Shown here: positions 14,247-22,652 of the stretch, one piece after another
How the letters are laid out: the number at the start of each line of letters is the position of its first letter
Numbering within the stretch: the stretch's first letter is position 1
Origin: Bacteroidales bacterium
GTDB lineage: Bacteria > Bacteroidota > Bacteroidia > Bacteroidales > UBA932
Direction of reading: 5' to 3'
Length of the DNA stretch: 28,486 bases
Assembly (NCBI GenBank): GCA_017615445.1
Contig: JAGAAD010000036.1
Location: forward strand, 1 to 28,486
Notes under the pieces: generated by a model
The model's database searches: none
What the model saw: the letters and a program-made list of their open reading frames with translations, nothing else
What the model was told of the DNA's origin: nothing
Program-made: the position numbers and the translations under genes

Positions 14247-15135
14247 AGCCGACGCCGAGGAGGAGACTTCCGGCGAGGGTGTCGGAGGCGAGGAGGTACG
14301 CGAAGTTCAGCGAGGCGCCGGCGAAGGAGGCGCCGAGGCCGACTGAAGCGTACGAGGGCACGCCGAGCGACTTGTTGCCGAGGTGGTAGCCTGCGCGGGC
14401 GCTAACCAAATTTGCATAGGTGTACTCCGCGCCGAGGCCGAGGTTGAACGCGCCCTGGAAGAGGTACGCGGCCTCTCCGGCCACCTTCAGTCCGTCGATA
14501 ACGGCGTATGAGGCCGCGGCCTTCGCCAGGGCGGGCTGAGGATAGTCGCTTCCGCCGTAGTTCACCTTGCCGCCGAGATTGCACAGCGCGAACGCCGCCT
14601 GGAGCTTATCCTTTACGTACATCGCGCTGAGGTCTATTCCGAAGACGGACGCCTTGGCATCCTTACTCAGCACGGAAGACGTGCTCTTCACGGTCAAACC
14701 TGCCGAAAGGCCGGGAATTATCTGATATGCCACACCAAAAGCAAGCGACGATTCCTTCGGAGTGAAGGTCGGGGTGACCTGGCTTACGGTTCCGGTGTTT
14801 CCGGTCACTTCGTAAGCCGGCTGGATGAAGTTCTTATAACCAAGGGAAACAGACAATTTCTCCAGTAAGCGATAGGTTGCGCCGAGACCGATTATTTTGT
14901 CTGCAGCGGCCTTGGGCTGCCATGAACCATAGCTGAAATCCGCCGCGACAGTGCCGTCCATAAAGGCGGAAGAAGCGGCATATCCCTCAACGGCCATCGC
15001 ATCGGAGCCCAGCAGCGAAACGCCGCCGGCGCCCAGCGCGGATGCGTCCGATGACACGAGAAGCGAAGGAAGACTCTGAGCAAATGCACCGATTGTCAAG
15101 GTGCCCAGGACTATAATAGAAAGTATCTTTTTCAT
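14236..15135 (-). CDS. PorV/PorQ-like outer-membrane barrel
   Basis: 299 residues with a type I signal (TIGAFAQ). The mature start SLPSLLVSSDASALGAGGVSLLGSDAMAVEGYAASSAFMDGT fits the PorV/PorQ family, which begins with a segment on residues being aligned along the membrane (xxDARAxGMGGAxxA). Alternating strands follow (EKLSVSLGYKNF, SSLAFGVAYQIIPGLSAGLTVKST, FNLGLGAEYTYANLVSARAGYHLG), ending SLLLGVGYAF. In T9SS, PorV carries cargo from the translocon to the attachment complex. The gene starts 4 bp after the stop of a subtilase carrying a T9SS sorting domain, so a dedicated cargo-handling barrel is likely. Direct evidence of T9SS membership is lacking; it could be a generic FadL-like barrel. 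Confidence 0.78.
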   Translation of the reverse strand: MKKILSIIVLGTLTIGAFAQSLPSLLVSSDASALGAGGVSLLGSDAMAVEGYAASSAFMDGTVAADFSYGSWQPKAAADKIIGLGATYRLLEKLSVSLGYKNFIQPAYEVTGNTGTVSQVTPTFTPKESSLAFGVAYQIIPGLSAGLTVKSTSSVLSKDAKASVFGIDLSAMYVKDKLQAAFALCNLGGKVNYGGSDYPQPALAKAAASYAVIDGLKVAGEAAYLFQGAFNLGLGAEYTYANLVSARAGYHLGNKSLGVPSYASVGLGASFAGASLNFAYLLASDTLAGSLLLGVGYAF

Positions 15136-15139
15136 AGCG

Positions 15140-17779
15140 TCAAATCTTTACAACCACATACTTAAGTTCCTGGCCGTCCTTGGTCAGAACGACTGTGTAC
15201 ACACCCGGAGCCGCCTTGGACATGTCCACGGTCGGCGGGTTGAACGGATCGATCTCGAGATCACCCTCGAAGAAGACCGCGCCCGATGAAGCGATTATCT
15301 TCACGTGCCAGGTTCCGGCCTCTCCAGCGCGGATATTGAGTTTGGTGCTCACCGGATTAGGATAGACCTCCACCGGCTTGCTGTTGTCTCGGATAAGGAT
15401 TCTGAACGACTGCTCGACTGTCTCGCCGCGGACATCTTTTCCTTCCACCGTGATGCTTGCATTGCCGTAGTTCATCGGGGTGATGTGGAACTTGCCGGAG
15501 GCGTAGGTCATATTGCAGACGCTCACATTGCTGAAGTCGATCTTGTAGGAGAGTTCCTCGCCGTCGTCGTCCTTGAAATACTCGCTGGCATTGAGCACCA
15601 GCACAGGGTCGTTCTTGGAGAAGACCATATCCTCGAGCTCCTTGCCTTTGTAGGGTTTGTGGTTTTCGAGAATAGTGTATTCCACGATGTCCTGAACGGT
15701 CAGGCCGTAGTAGTCTGTCACGACCAGGGTGTCCTTATAAGTTCCGGACGCGGCGTTTGCACCGGTCACCACTATCTTCGGCAGGTTCCTGGTCAGGGTG
15801 TCAAGCTCAGTTCCTGTGCTTCCCTGCTTCAGTTCGATGGTGTACCAGTGGCCGTCCGGTTCTTCGATGCTGAACGGCATAGACGCCTTCTCGTGCGGCT
15901 TGATGGAGACCGTCGCCTCGCCGAGCCTGGTCAGGACAGGAGAGTTGTTGCCACCGGTGGTCACCTGCACACGCGAGGTCAGAGCCGAGCGGTTGCCTGC
16001 CAGGTCTGCGGCCTGAGCCGCCATATAGTACTTCGTGTTGAACTCGAGGCCCTTGATCTTGCCGGTCAGCACATCTCCGGCCTTCGCTTCGTCTCCAACA
16101 TAGAACATGGCGAACGCAGCGTCGCTGGTTTTGCTGAAATCGGAGGTGCTGTAGTAGACATAGATCGCGCTCGGGGTGCCGTCGTCTTCGTCGGCGGGGA
16201 TGCTCACCGAGCAGGTCACATTGTTCGACTGTGCAGTGAGGGTGGGGACAGACGGTTTGCCGGGCGCCTTACCGCCGGAGCCGGCGATAGCGCCATAGGC
16301 ATTGATCAGGCCCGCGCCCATTCCCACGCCCTTGTTCACGGACTGGATGTCCACGGCCGTGTCCGTCATGAGTTTGCGGAGATCCGAGCTCTTGAAGCCC
16401 TTCGCCATCTTGTTCGCGAGGATCAGCGCGGCCACACCGCTGACGTGCGGGCAGGCCATCGAGGTTCCCTGCGAGAGGCCATATTTGTTGCCGGGGATGG
16501 TGCTGAGGATCTGATTTCCTTTCTTCGCATCGCCGCCGGGGGCGGAAATGTGCACCCACGGGCCATAGTTCGAATAATACGCGCGGCGGTAGTCCGCTCC
16601 CACGGAAGCCACGATGAACATGCGCTCGTAGTCCGAGCCGTAGGGCAGGATGCTGTTGTCGTTGCCGGCGGCGAAAATCACGATTCCACCGGCCATGGGG
16701 CCAACCTGCATGCCGTTTTCATCATAACCGGCCTTGTCCGTGAAGTAGTCCACGGCCGATTTGAGTGCGGCCGAGGTGCTGGTCTGCACGGTGGAGCCCC
16801 AGCTGTTCTGCGAGATGATGGCGCCGTTGTTACGGCTCCACACTATCGCCTCGGCGCCGGAGCCCTGCTTTTGGCCGTCGAATATCTGGCAGGACATGAT
16901 GCGCACGCCCTTCACCTTCTTCTTCGCATCGCCGCCGGCGATTCCGCACACGCCGGTGCCGTTGTTATTCACAGCGGCGATCGTTCCTGCGACGTGAGTT
17001 CCGTGTTCCTGAGGGTTCACGGTGAAAGAACCGGTCGCGAAATTATAACCGAAGCGGTTGTCTCCCTTCTTTTCCGGGTTGATCCACATGTTGTCGGCCA
17101 GGTCTTCGTGGTTGAAGTCGATACCGGTGTCCACCACGCCGACTATGATATCCTCCGAACCGGTTTTATAGTTCCTCCAGACGGGATAGACATTCACATC
17201 GCAGCCGCTGGTGGAAGAAAAAGCAGAGCCGTCGTTGTAGTAACTCCACTGCTCCTTGAGGCGGGGATCGTCAAACGGGGCTGTGGCGGTCGGGGTGGCG
17301 TTTCTGGGAAGAGCCACCTCCACTATCTTCGGATTGCCCACTATCTCTATCCTGGGGTTGAACTCGATGAGCTCCACGCCGGGGACGTCCAGCGAAAAAC
17401 CGCCCTTCGTCACACTCTGGGCCTCATCGTACTCCACCTTGTACCACTGGTGCAGGCCATACTCGCGCATCTGCGCTTCATATTTACCTCCATGCTGGAA
17501 GAGGCGCCTCATCCTGACGATACCGTTTGTCGGAAGGCTCTTCAACTCCGGCAGGGAGATATATCCTGTGCTGTCCGCCAGTGCTTCGAACTGGGCAGCC
17601 ATCTCTTCATTTACTTTGATACTGACATATGGGAGCAGCCCTTCGTCCGGGATAAAACCGTTCAGGACATGGGCATCACCCTGCTGCGGCTGTTCCGCGA
17701 GGGTGCTCTCATTGACGCCCTGGCATCCACTCGCGATCACCGCGGCTGTCAGGGCCAGATACACTACTACTCGTTTCAT
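15140..17779 (-). CDS. Subtilisin-like serine peptidase (S8) with T9SS sorting domain
   Basis: 879 residues. A signal with a lipobox-like end (VIASGC, Cys19) is followed by a propeptide-like region (about 35-190). The S8 domain (about 200-500) has the triad Asp217 in VDTGID, His259 in HGTHVAGT and Ser440 in GTSMACPHVSG, with the oxyanion Asn373 in AGND. A fibronectin III-like domain (about 510-610) and Ig- or cadherin-like beta domains (615-800) follow. Residues 803-879 form a type A sorting domain: VEVYPNPVSTKLNI ... VDMSKAAPGVYTVVL ... KYVVVKI. T9SS would place it on the surface or outside the cell. It overlaps the upstream gene by 4 bp (ATGA) and is followed 4 bp later by the PorV-like gene. 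A lipid-anchor signal combined with a T9SS tail is unusual. Confidence 0.93.
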   Translation of the reverse strand: MKRVVVYLALTAAVIASGCQGVNESTLAEQPQQGDAHVLNGFIPDEGLLPYVSIKVNEEMAAQFEALADSTGYISLPELKSLPTNGIVRMRRLFQHGGKYEAQMREYGLHQWYKVEYDEAQSVTKGGFSLDVPGVELIEFNPRIEIVGNPKIVEVALPRNATPTATAPFDDPRLKEQWSYYNDGSAFSSTSGCDVNVYPVWRNYKTGSEDIIVGVVDTGIDFNHEDLADNMWINPEKKGDNRFGYNFATGSFTVNPQEHGTHVAGTIAAVNNNGTGVCGIAGGDAKKKVKGVRIMSCQIFDGQKQGSGAEAIVWSRNNGAIISQNSWGSTVQTSTSAALKSAVDYFTDKAGYDENGMQVGPMAGGIVIFAAGNDNSILPYGSDYERMFIVASVGADYRRAYYSNYGPWVHISAPGGDAKKGNQILSTIPGNKYGLSQGTSMACPHVSGVAALILANKMAKGFKSSDLRKLMTDTAVDIQSVNKGVGMGAGLINAYGAIAGSGGKAPGKPSVPTLTAQSNNVTCSVSIPADEDDGTPSAIYVYYSTSDFSKTSDAAFAMFYVGDEAKAGDVLTGKIKGLEFNTKYYMAAQAADLAGNRSALTSRVQVTTGGNNSPVLTRLGEATVSIKPHEKASMPFSIEEPDGHWYTIELKQGSTGTELDTLTRNLPKIVVTGANAASGTYKDTLVVTDYYGLTVQDIVEYTILENHKPYKGKELEDMVFSKNDPVLVLNASEYFKDDDGEELSYKIDFSNVSVCNMTYASGKFHITPMNYGNASITVEGKDVRGETVEQSFRILIRDNSKPVEVYPNPVSTKLNIRAGEAGTWHVKIIASSGAVFFEGDLEIDPFNPPTVDMSKAAPGVYTVVLTKDGQELKYVVVKI

Positions 17780-18441
17780 TTATTCTCGCTTAAAAAATCC
17801 ACCACCTTGAGAATGCTCTCAGGGTCTTTCCACTTGATCTTGTTTGTCTTGAGCCAGGCCTTGAAAGCCTCCTGGCCCTCTTTAGAAAGAGATGCATTTA
17901 CGTCCTTTCGCGTTGCTTTCACGCAGTCTCCTCCGCGAATAATATAATAGGTGGTGATAACGTTCAAATCCGCTCCGTTCTCTTTTTCCTGCAGAAGGAG
18001 GACATGGTTCTGATTGACCTGACCTTCGAGCTCGAAGGAAGAGAGCTTACGGGTGCTGGCGGTCTCGGAAGACGCGCCATATCCGCCGCCTGTCTCCTGG
18101 GCGGCCGCAAAATCGCCTATGATCGACGCGGCGACCACACCGTTGTCGTTTTTCGCAACTATCTTCCACATTTCGCCCTCGAACGGAAGGAATGAATCGG
18201 GGCCTATGCTCACGATTAGCACATCCAGCAGGTCTGCTTTCTTCACTATGTCGTTGTCGATGAAATGCAGGTGGTCGTGGCGGAGATGGATGTTCATCAT
18301 GACATCGCTCTTCGTCGCGCCCTTCATGTAGATCGTTCCGGGAGTGAAATTATCGTATAGGTACGGCCAGGTCGTGGTCGGATTCTGCGCAAGCGCAAAC
18401 ACGCTGCAAAGAAGCAGCGAAATTGTAAGGATTCTTTTCAT
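17776..18441 (-). CDS. Small secreted protein of unknown function
   Basis: 221 residues starting MKRILTISLLLCSVFALAQ, a type I signal. The mature part begins NPTTTWPYLYDNFTPGTIYMKG, with mixed strands after it, a Gly-rich stretch (QETGGGYGASSET) and a charged helical C-terminus (EAFKAWLKTNKIKWKDPESILKVVDFL). I do not recognise a family. The frame continues open to 18492, but those codons run through a terminator stem, so the ATG at 18439-18441 is chosen. It is the first gene of the subtilase operon, joined to it by an ATGA stop-start overlap, so it probably serves the same export or proteolysis module (substrate, inhibitor or chaperone). Confidence 0.8.
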   Translation of the reverse strand: MKRILTISLLLCSVFALAQNPTTTWPYLYDNFTPGTIYMKGATKSDVMMNIHLRHDHLHFIDNDIVKKADLLDVLIVSIGPDSFLPFEGEMWKIVAKNDNGVVAASIIGDFAAAQETGGGYGASSETASTRKLSSFELEGQVNQNHVLLLQEKENGADLNVITTYYIIRGGDCVKATRKDVNASLSKEGQEAFKAWLKTNKIKWKDPESILKVVDFLSENK

Positions 18442-18446
18442 ACTTA

Positions 18447-18477
18447 CAAATGTATAAAAAAAAGGATACCCGTGCAA
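18447..18477 (-). promoter_or_regulatory. Promoter of the subtilase operon, overlapping a terminator
   Basis: Minus strand TTG (18475-18477), 20-bp spacer, TACATTTG (18447-18454), a perfect TAnnTTTG. The TTG is the loop of the upstream operon's terminator, and the U-tract fills part of the spacer. Transcription would start on or just before the ATG. Confidence 0.65.
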
Positions 18478-18488
18478 CACGGGTATCC
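18456..18488 (-). terminator. Intrinsic terminator of the SusCD operon
   Basis: Minus strand 11-bp perfect stem GGATACCCGTG / CACGGGTATCC around loop TTG, followed by eight T residues (18456-18463). It begins 25 bp after the stop of the last lipoprotein gene. Confidence 0.93.
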
Positions 18489-18513
18489 TCATAAAGTATT
18501 TCCAAAAAACTGA

Positions 18514-20238
18514 TTAGCGAACGAGCTTCTTCAGATTCTTAGCTGCGGGCTTCTTAACGGTTGAGGGTGCCGGAGCAGGCTCAGTGTAGTCGTAAGTAAG
18601 CGCCGTGCGGGTAAGAGCACCTTCGACAACATAATCCCAGGAGCCAAGGCCATACAGATACATATAGACCGTGTCGTTGAGGAGGATGTTGCCGGGAGCA
18701 GGGACCACGAAGAGGAACTCATTATCTTCACCTTCGCCGAAAGCGCAAGCGGGATAGTCCGTGCCCTTATAGTTACCAACTCCAATCTGATCTCCATAGA
18801 CAGTCAGGACACCGCTGTCAGGATCAAAGTCTGCATAGAGCTTTGTGAAGTCGTTAGGGGTGTAGCCTCCTGAATAACCTACGAGGTCATCGAAGCAAGG
18901 AGTAGCCTGGAACATGTCGTAGATCATCAGATCGTAGTCTTTGTCGTCAGAAGGAGCAATGACGATGCCGGATTCGGCGCCGTCCACTCCGTAGTAAGTC
19001 GAATAAGTGAAGTTGTATGTTCCAAGAACAGCTGCCTTGGTGTAACCGTATGAGCAGAAGAGAACGTCCTCGATTACGAGAGCATTGTTCGTGTTGCCAT
19101 AGAGGTCCTCGACAATTCCAGCCTCGACTGTGTATGTGACATAGCAGCCGAAGTCAGGAGTCTCGTCAAGTCCAAGCCAAACGTTTCCTGCAGCGTTCAC
19201 ATCCCATTCCTCGAGAGTGTACTCAACCTTGCGGCCGGACACGCTATGGACAGCGGTAGCGATAACATCGCCGTCACCATAGGTGGCGAGTTCATTGTAA
19301 AGGCCTTCGCACTGAGGGATGAGCTCGATTTCGACTGCAGCTGCGCTCTGGAACTTCACGACAGAATCCTCTGCCACTGAGCACTCGAAGTCGAAAGGCT
19401 TCGGCTCATACTGGGCGAGAAGGCCCTCGAAAGTGCCTGCGTAGGAACCCCTAAGGATAATGTAGTTGTCCTCGAAGGTCTCGTTGACTGCGCCAAGCTC
19501 GTTCACCACAGAACCTTCTGCGACGAAGAGTGCCATGTAGGCGCCAGGGGCATAGCCGTCGGCGGGAACAGTAACCACCACGGTGTGGCCGTCTTTATCC
19601 AAAGCGACATTCTCAGCAGGAACTAAGATCTGCTTGATGGGCTTAAGGAGGTAGTAGCCGGCTGCGCCGGAGTCGTAGTTCTTCGCATAAGTCATAGCAA
19701 CGAAAGTCGCTGTGTCTGTCAGAGCGATAGGATCGTCGAACGGGACATAGAACACCACGCTGGTGTCTTCCGCGACCTCGACGTCGTAGTTGGCGAGAAC
19801 GATCTCAGGGATAGTCTCGTCAGTGGTCTTGACGGTCTTGGCGATAACCTCACTCAGGGCCTGCTTCTCCTTGCTGGATGCCACAGCCACGAGGGTGTAC
19901 TTGGTGTTCGGGGTAAGCTTCTTGATCTCAGCAACGAGGGAATCAGCCTTGGCGGAATTTCCGACCTCGGTCTTGATGGCGCCGCTGAGCTTGCCTGCGA
20001 TAAGGTTTGCAGAGTTGACCGTTGCGGGGTCAAGCTCACCTTCCACGAAAGCATAAGCATAGTATCCGGTGTTTGCACCGGGCTCAACCTTGATCTTGAT
20101 CGAGGTGTCGCTCGTTACTTCTGCGCTGATGACGGGAGTGTCCGCAGTCTCAAAAGTAACCGGGGTCTCCGCTTCAAACTCTGTGCAGGAAGCGAGAGCA
20201 AGAGCCGCGATTGATAATGCAAATAATACTTTTTTCAT
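18514..20238 (-). CDS. Surface lipoprotein with Ig-like domains in the SusCD operon
   Basis: 574 residues with a lipoprotein signal (ALASC, Cys18). Residues about 35-145 resemble a fibronectin III domain (ISAEVTSDTSIKIKVEPG ... LTPNTKYTLVAVA). Two Ig-like repeats follow at about 147-270 and 285-400, each with an SbsA/Big-type ending (GSVVNELGAVNE and AGIVEDLYGNTN). A C-terminal beta domain (about 410-545) starts LGTYNFTYSTYYG and resembles the C-terminal domain of the preceding gene's product (LGDWTFSVDNYWYG). The tail STVKKPAAKNLKKLVR is strongly basic. It occupies the SusE/SusF position, 12 bp after the previous gene, and likely helps hold the substrate at the surface. Its ligand is unknown. 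Confidence 0.8.
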   Translation of the reverse strand: MKKVLFALSIAALALASCTEFEAETPVTFETADTPVISAEVTSDTSIKIKVEPGANTGYYAYAFVEGELDPATVNSANLIAGKLSGAIKTEVGNSAKADSLVAEIKKLTPNTKYTLVAVASSKEKQALSEVIAKTVKTTDETIPEIVLANYDVEVAEDTSVVFYVPFDDPIALTDTATFVAMTYAKNYDSGAAGYYLLKPIKQILVPAENVALDKDGHTVVVTVPADGYAPGAYMALFVAEGSVVNELGAVNETFEDNYIILRGSYAGTFEGLLAQYEPKPFDFECSVAEDSVVKFQSAAAVEIELIPQCEGLYNELATYGDGDVIATAVHSVSGRKVEYTLEEWDVNAAGNVWLGLDETPDFGCYVTYTVEAGIVEDLYGNTNNALVIEDVLFCSYGYTKAAVLGTYNFTYSTYYGVDGAESGIVIAPSDDKDYDLMIYDMFQATPCFDDLVGYSGGYTPNDFTKLYADFDPDSGVLTVYGDQIGVGNYKGTDYPACAFGEGEDNEFLFVVPAPGNILLNDTVYMYLYGLGSWDYVVEGALTRTALTYDYTEPAPAPSTVKKPAAKNLKKLVR

Positions 20239-20250
20239 AATCGTTCAATT

Positions 20251-21123
20251 TTAATTCTTGACACCGGTAATACCAGGTTTGAAGATCTGGAGGTTTCCGA
20301 CATCTTCAATGTAGACCCAAAGACCCCACTGAGTACCGAAGTCGATTGTGGTCGTTTCACCGAAGGTGATGGTAGCAGTTACGCTTCCAGAGTCATATCC
20401 ATTCGATCCGTCGAAGCCGAGGAGGTAGCAAGGGTGACCGGAATACTGGTACTCATTCATCTCCTGACCGAACGGGATGACGATCTGGGTGAGGTCGTCG
20501 GAGACGGTACCATAGTACATGGTGTCCTCGCCCTTCCATCCATCCTTACCGAAGAGGTTGTAGAACCACACGGTGTGGTCATCGTTAGCATCCTTCATGA
20601 AAGTACAGATGAAGGTCTGCGGGCCATACCAGTAGTTGTCAACAGAGAAAGTCCAGTCTCCGAGGATAGGAGTAAGCGGGTGGTCGATGTCGTTCACCCT
20701 GACTGTGCAGGTCGAAAGGTTTCCGAGGGAAACGTTATCCGAAGCGTTGAGGGTGATCGTGAAGATGAGGTCTCCTGTGTATGTTCCATCAGCCTTAGGG
20801 ACGATCTCGATATAGTTTACTCGATTCTCTGCGTCGAAGGAAAGGGTTGCGGTTTCATCCACCAGAGTGAAGTTCGTTCCCTGCTTTGCAGTGCTGTCCT
20901 TGACAGTATAGCTGATCCTTTCGCTAAGACCGGCAACGGATGCCAGAGTAACGGGAATACGGAGAGTGTCGGCCGAATCTTCGTCAATGTTGAACGAAGC
21001 GGCGTTGAAAGCGACGAATGCGAAGCTGTCGTCGAAGACTGCGTCTACATTGCCCTTTCCGCAGGAAGAGAACAGAGTGGCAGCAAGAGCTGCGATTCCA
21101 AAGTATAAGAATATCTTTTTCAT
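20251..21123 (-). CDS. Surface lipoprotein with Calx-beta-like domain in the SusCD operon
   Basis: 290 residues with a lipoprotein signal (LFSSC, Cys21). Residues about 40-145 fit a Calx-beta fold (FNIDEDSADTLRIPVTL ... YTVKDSTAKQGTNFTLVD ... VNDID). The C-terminal half (about 155-285) begins LGDWTFSVDNYWYGPQTFI, an all-beta domain rich in aromatic residues that resembles the C-terminal domain of the next gene's product. It starts 15 bp after susD and ends 12 bp before the next lipoprotein gene. By position a SusE-like binding accessory; its ligand is unknown. Confidence 0.8.
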   Translation of the reverse strand: MKKIFLYFGIAALAATLFSSCGKGNVDAVFDDSFAFVAFNAASFNIDEDSADTLRIPVTLASVAGLSERISYTVKDSTAKQGTNFTLVDETATLSFDAENRVNYIEIVPKADGTYTGDLIFTITLNASDNVSLGNLSTCTVRVNDIDHPLTPILGDWTFSVDNYWYGPQTFICTFMKDANDDHTVWFYNLFGKDGWKGEDTMYYGTVSDDLTQIVIPFGQEMNEYQYSGHPCYLLGFDGSNGYDSGSVTATITFGETTTIDFGTQWGLWVYIEDVGNLQIFKPGITGVKN

Positions 21124-21138
21124 TGTCTTCCCTTTTTA

Positions 21139-22635
21139 TTATTTCGTGTTAGAATAACCAGGGTTCGGAACCAGGTTCTCGTTGACTTCGAGTTCGCGCT
21201 TAGGGATAGGCAGAGCCCACCTGTAGCTCGGGAAATCAACATTCTGGTTGATGGTACCGAGAACGAAGTCTTCAGCGGCGCGGGTAACACCCTTGCCCCA
21301 GCGAGCGAGATCGTTCAGATAGTTACCTTCCCAGCAGAGCTCCTTGCGGCGCTCGAGTTCGATGTTGGTCTGGTTGAGAACTGCGTAAGCGGATGCGTTA
21401 CGGTTGTTCGGGATCATGTTGAGATCGTCGATACCGTTCACACCGGCGATGGTTGCACCATGCATGAGAGCCTCAGCACGGTTGAGGTACATCTCGGAGA
21501 GGCGCAGGATGATGACGTTGTTCACGTCGTTAGGGCTGCGGTCGCCCTTTCCGGGATATTTGTTGGTCCACTGGTAGCCGGACTCACCCTTTGCGTCGGT
21601 GTGGAAACCTGCGGTCAGACGGACATCGCCTGCTTCGAAGAGATTCAGCAGCTGAGGAGTAGCAACGGGATCGCCATAGCCTTCGGGGCTGGTAAGATAG
21701 GAGATATCTTCCCAAGATCCGTTGGTGCCGTTGGAAATCTTTCCGTAGACCTCGAAGATAACTTCGCCTGAGCCAAGCTCTGCACCCCACACATCCGGCC
21801 ACTCGGCTGCAGTCCACATCTTGAACTTGCCGCTGTTGATGACCTTGGTTGCGTAGTCGGCTGCCTTCTGCCACTCACCCATGTAGAGGTAGACGCGGCT
21901 GAGGAGAGCCTGAATGGTGTAGATGTTGACAGTACCGAGCTTGTCGGCCACACCGCTGCGGGTGTAGGCGGGATCGATAATGCTCTCAGCCTCGAGGAGG
22001 TCGGCCACGATGTAGTCGTAGGTCTGAAGAACGGTCTCACGGGCAGGCTTGCCGGCGGGATCGGTGTGGAAGACGTACGGGACACCGAGGGTGGAACCAT
22101 CGTTAAGGGCGGTCAGAGCTGCTTCGTTAGCCTTCACATAGGTGTAGGGCTGACCGAAGACGAGCACATTCTCGAAGTGTGCGAAAGCACGGAGGAAGAG
22201 GCACTCTGCCCTGAGGTTTGCAAGATCCTGATCGGTGACAGTCTCACCGTCGGCTTTGCCGTCCAGGTTATCCATCACGTTGTTGGCCATTGCGGTTGTG
22301 TAGTAGCAATATGCCCACATTGTGGTGTTGGTAGCGTCGGCTGTGTAGTTCCAGACCATAGAGTTAAGGCAACGGCCTGAGTTCTTGAAGGACTGCTTCA
22401 TACCGTTACCGGCACGCATCTCGTTGTCCACGACACGGGCCTGAGTGTACCAACCGGTTGCACCAAGGTAATAGTACGCGCCAAGGGTTGCGGCATCGAG
22501 ACCGTCGTATGAACTGAGCTGAATTTCAGTGGTCTGCTGGAGTTTCGGAGCCCTCTCGAGGAAGTCCTTGCTGCAGCTTGTGAGGCCGACTGCAATCGCT
22601 ATGGTTGCGAGTATGTATAAACTAATCTTTTTCAT
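21139..22635 (-). CDS. SusD/RagB family nutrient-binding lipoprotein
   Basis: 498 residues with a lipoprotein signal (GLTSC, Cys21). It has the SusD helical TPR-like scaffold: SKDFLERAP start, an AECLFLRAFAHFENVLVFGQPY segment, IYTIQALLSRVYLYMGEWQKAADYATKVI, and the typical late motifs VIILRLSEMYLNRAEALM, IELERRKELCWEGNYLNDLARWGK and WALPIPKRELEVNENLVPNPGY. It forms the lid on SusC and delivers substrate to it. It is 17 bp downstream of susC. No neighbouring glycoside hydrolase or lyase was seen, so the substrate could be a peptide, a glycan or another nutrient. Confidence 0.97.
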   Translation of the reverse strand: MKKISLYILATIAIAVGLTSCSKDFLERAPKLQQTTEIQLSSYDGLDAATLGAYYYLGATGWYTQARVVDNEMRAGNGMKQSFKNSGRCLNSMVWNYTADATNTTMWAYCYYTTAMANNVMDNLDGKADGETVTDQDLANLRAECLFLRAFAHFENVLVFGQPYTYVKANEAALTALNDGSTLGVPYVFHTDPAGKPARETVLQTYDYIVADLLEAESIIDPAYTRSGVADKLGTVNIYTIQALLSRVYLYMGEWQKAADYATKVINSGKFKMWTAAEWPDVWGAELGSGEVIFEVYGKISNGTNGSWEDISYLTSPEGYGDPVATPQLLNLFEAGDVRLTAGFHTDAKGESGYQWTNKYPGKGDRSPNDVNNVIILRLSEMYLNRAEALMHGATIAGVNGIDDLNMIPNNRNASAYAVLNQTNIELERRKELCWEGNYLNDLARWGKGVTRAAEDFVLGTINQNVDFPSYRWALPIPKRELEVNENLVPNPGYSNTK

Positions 22636-22652
22636 AATTCATCCTCCTTGTA

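Noticed and set aside
15305..17947. 880-codon open frame on the plus strand opposite the subtilase
   Set aside because: It is antisense to a gene with a full catalytic triad and sorting domain; the translation is rich in His, Val, Arg and Ala with no recognisable domain, as expected from high GC third positions.
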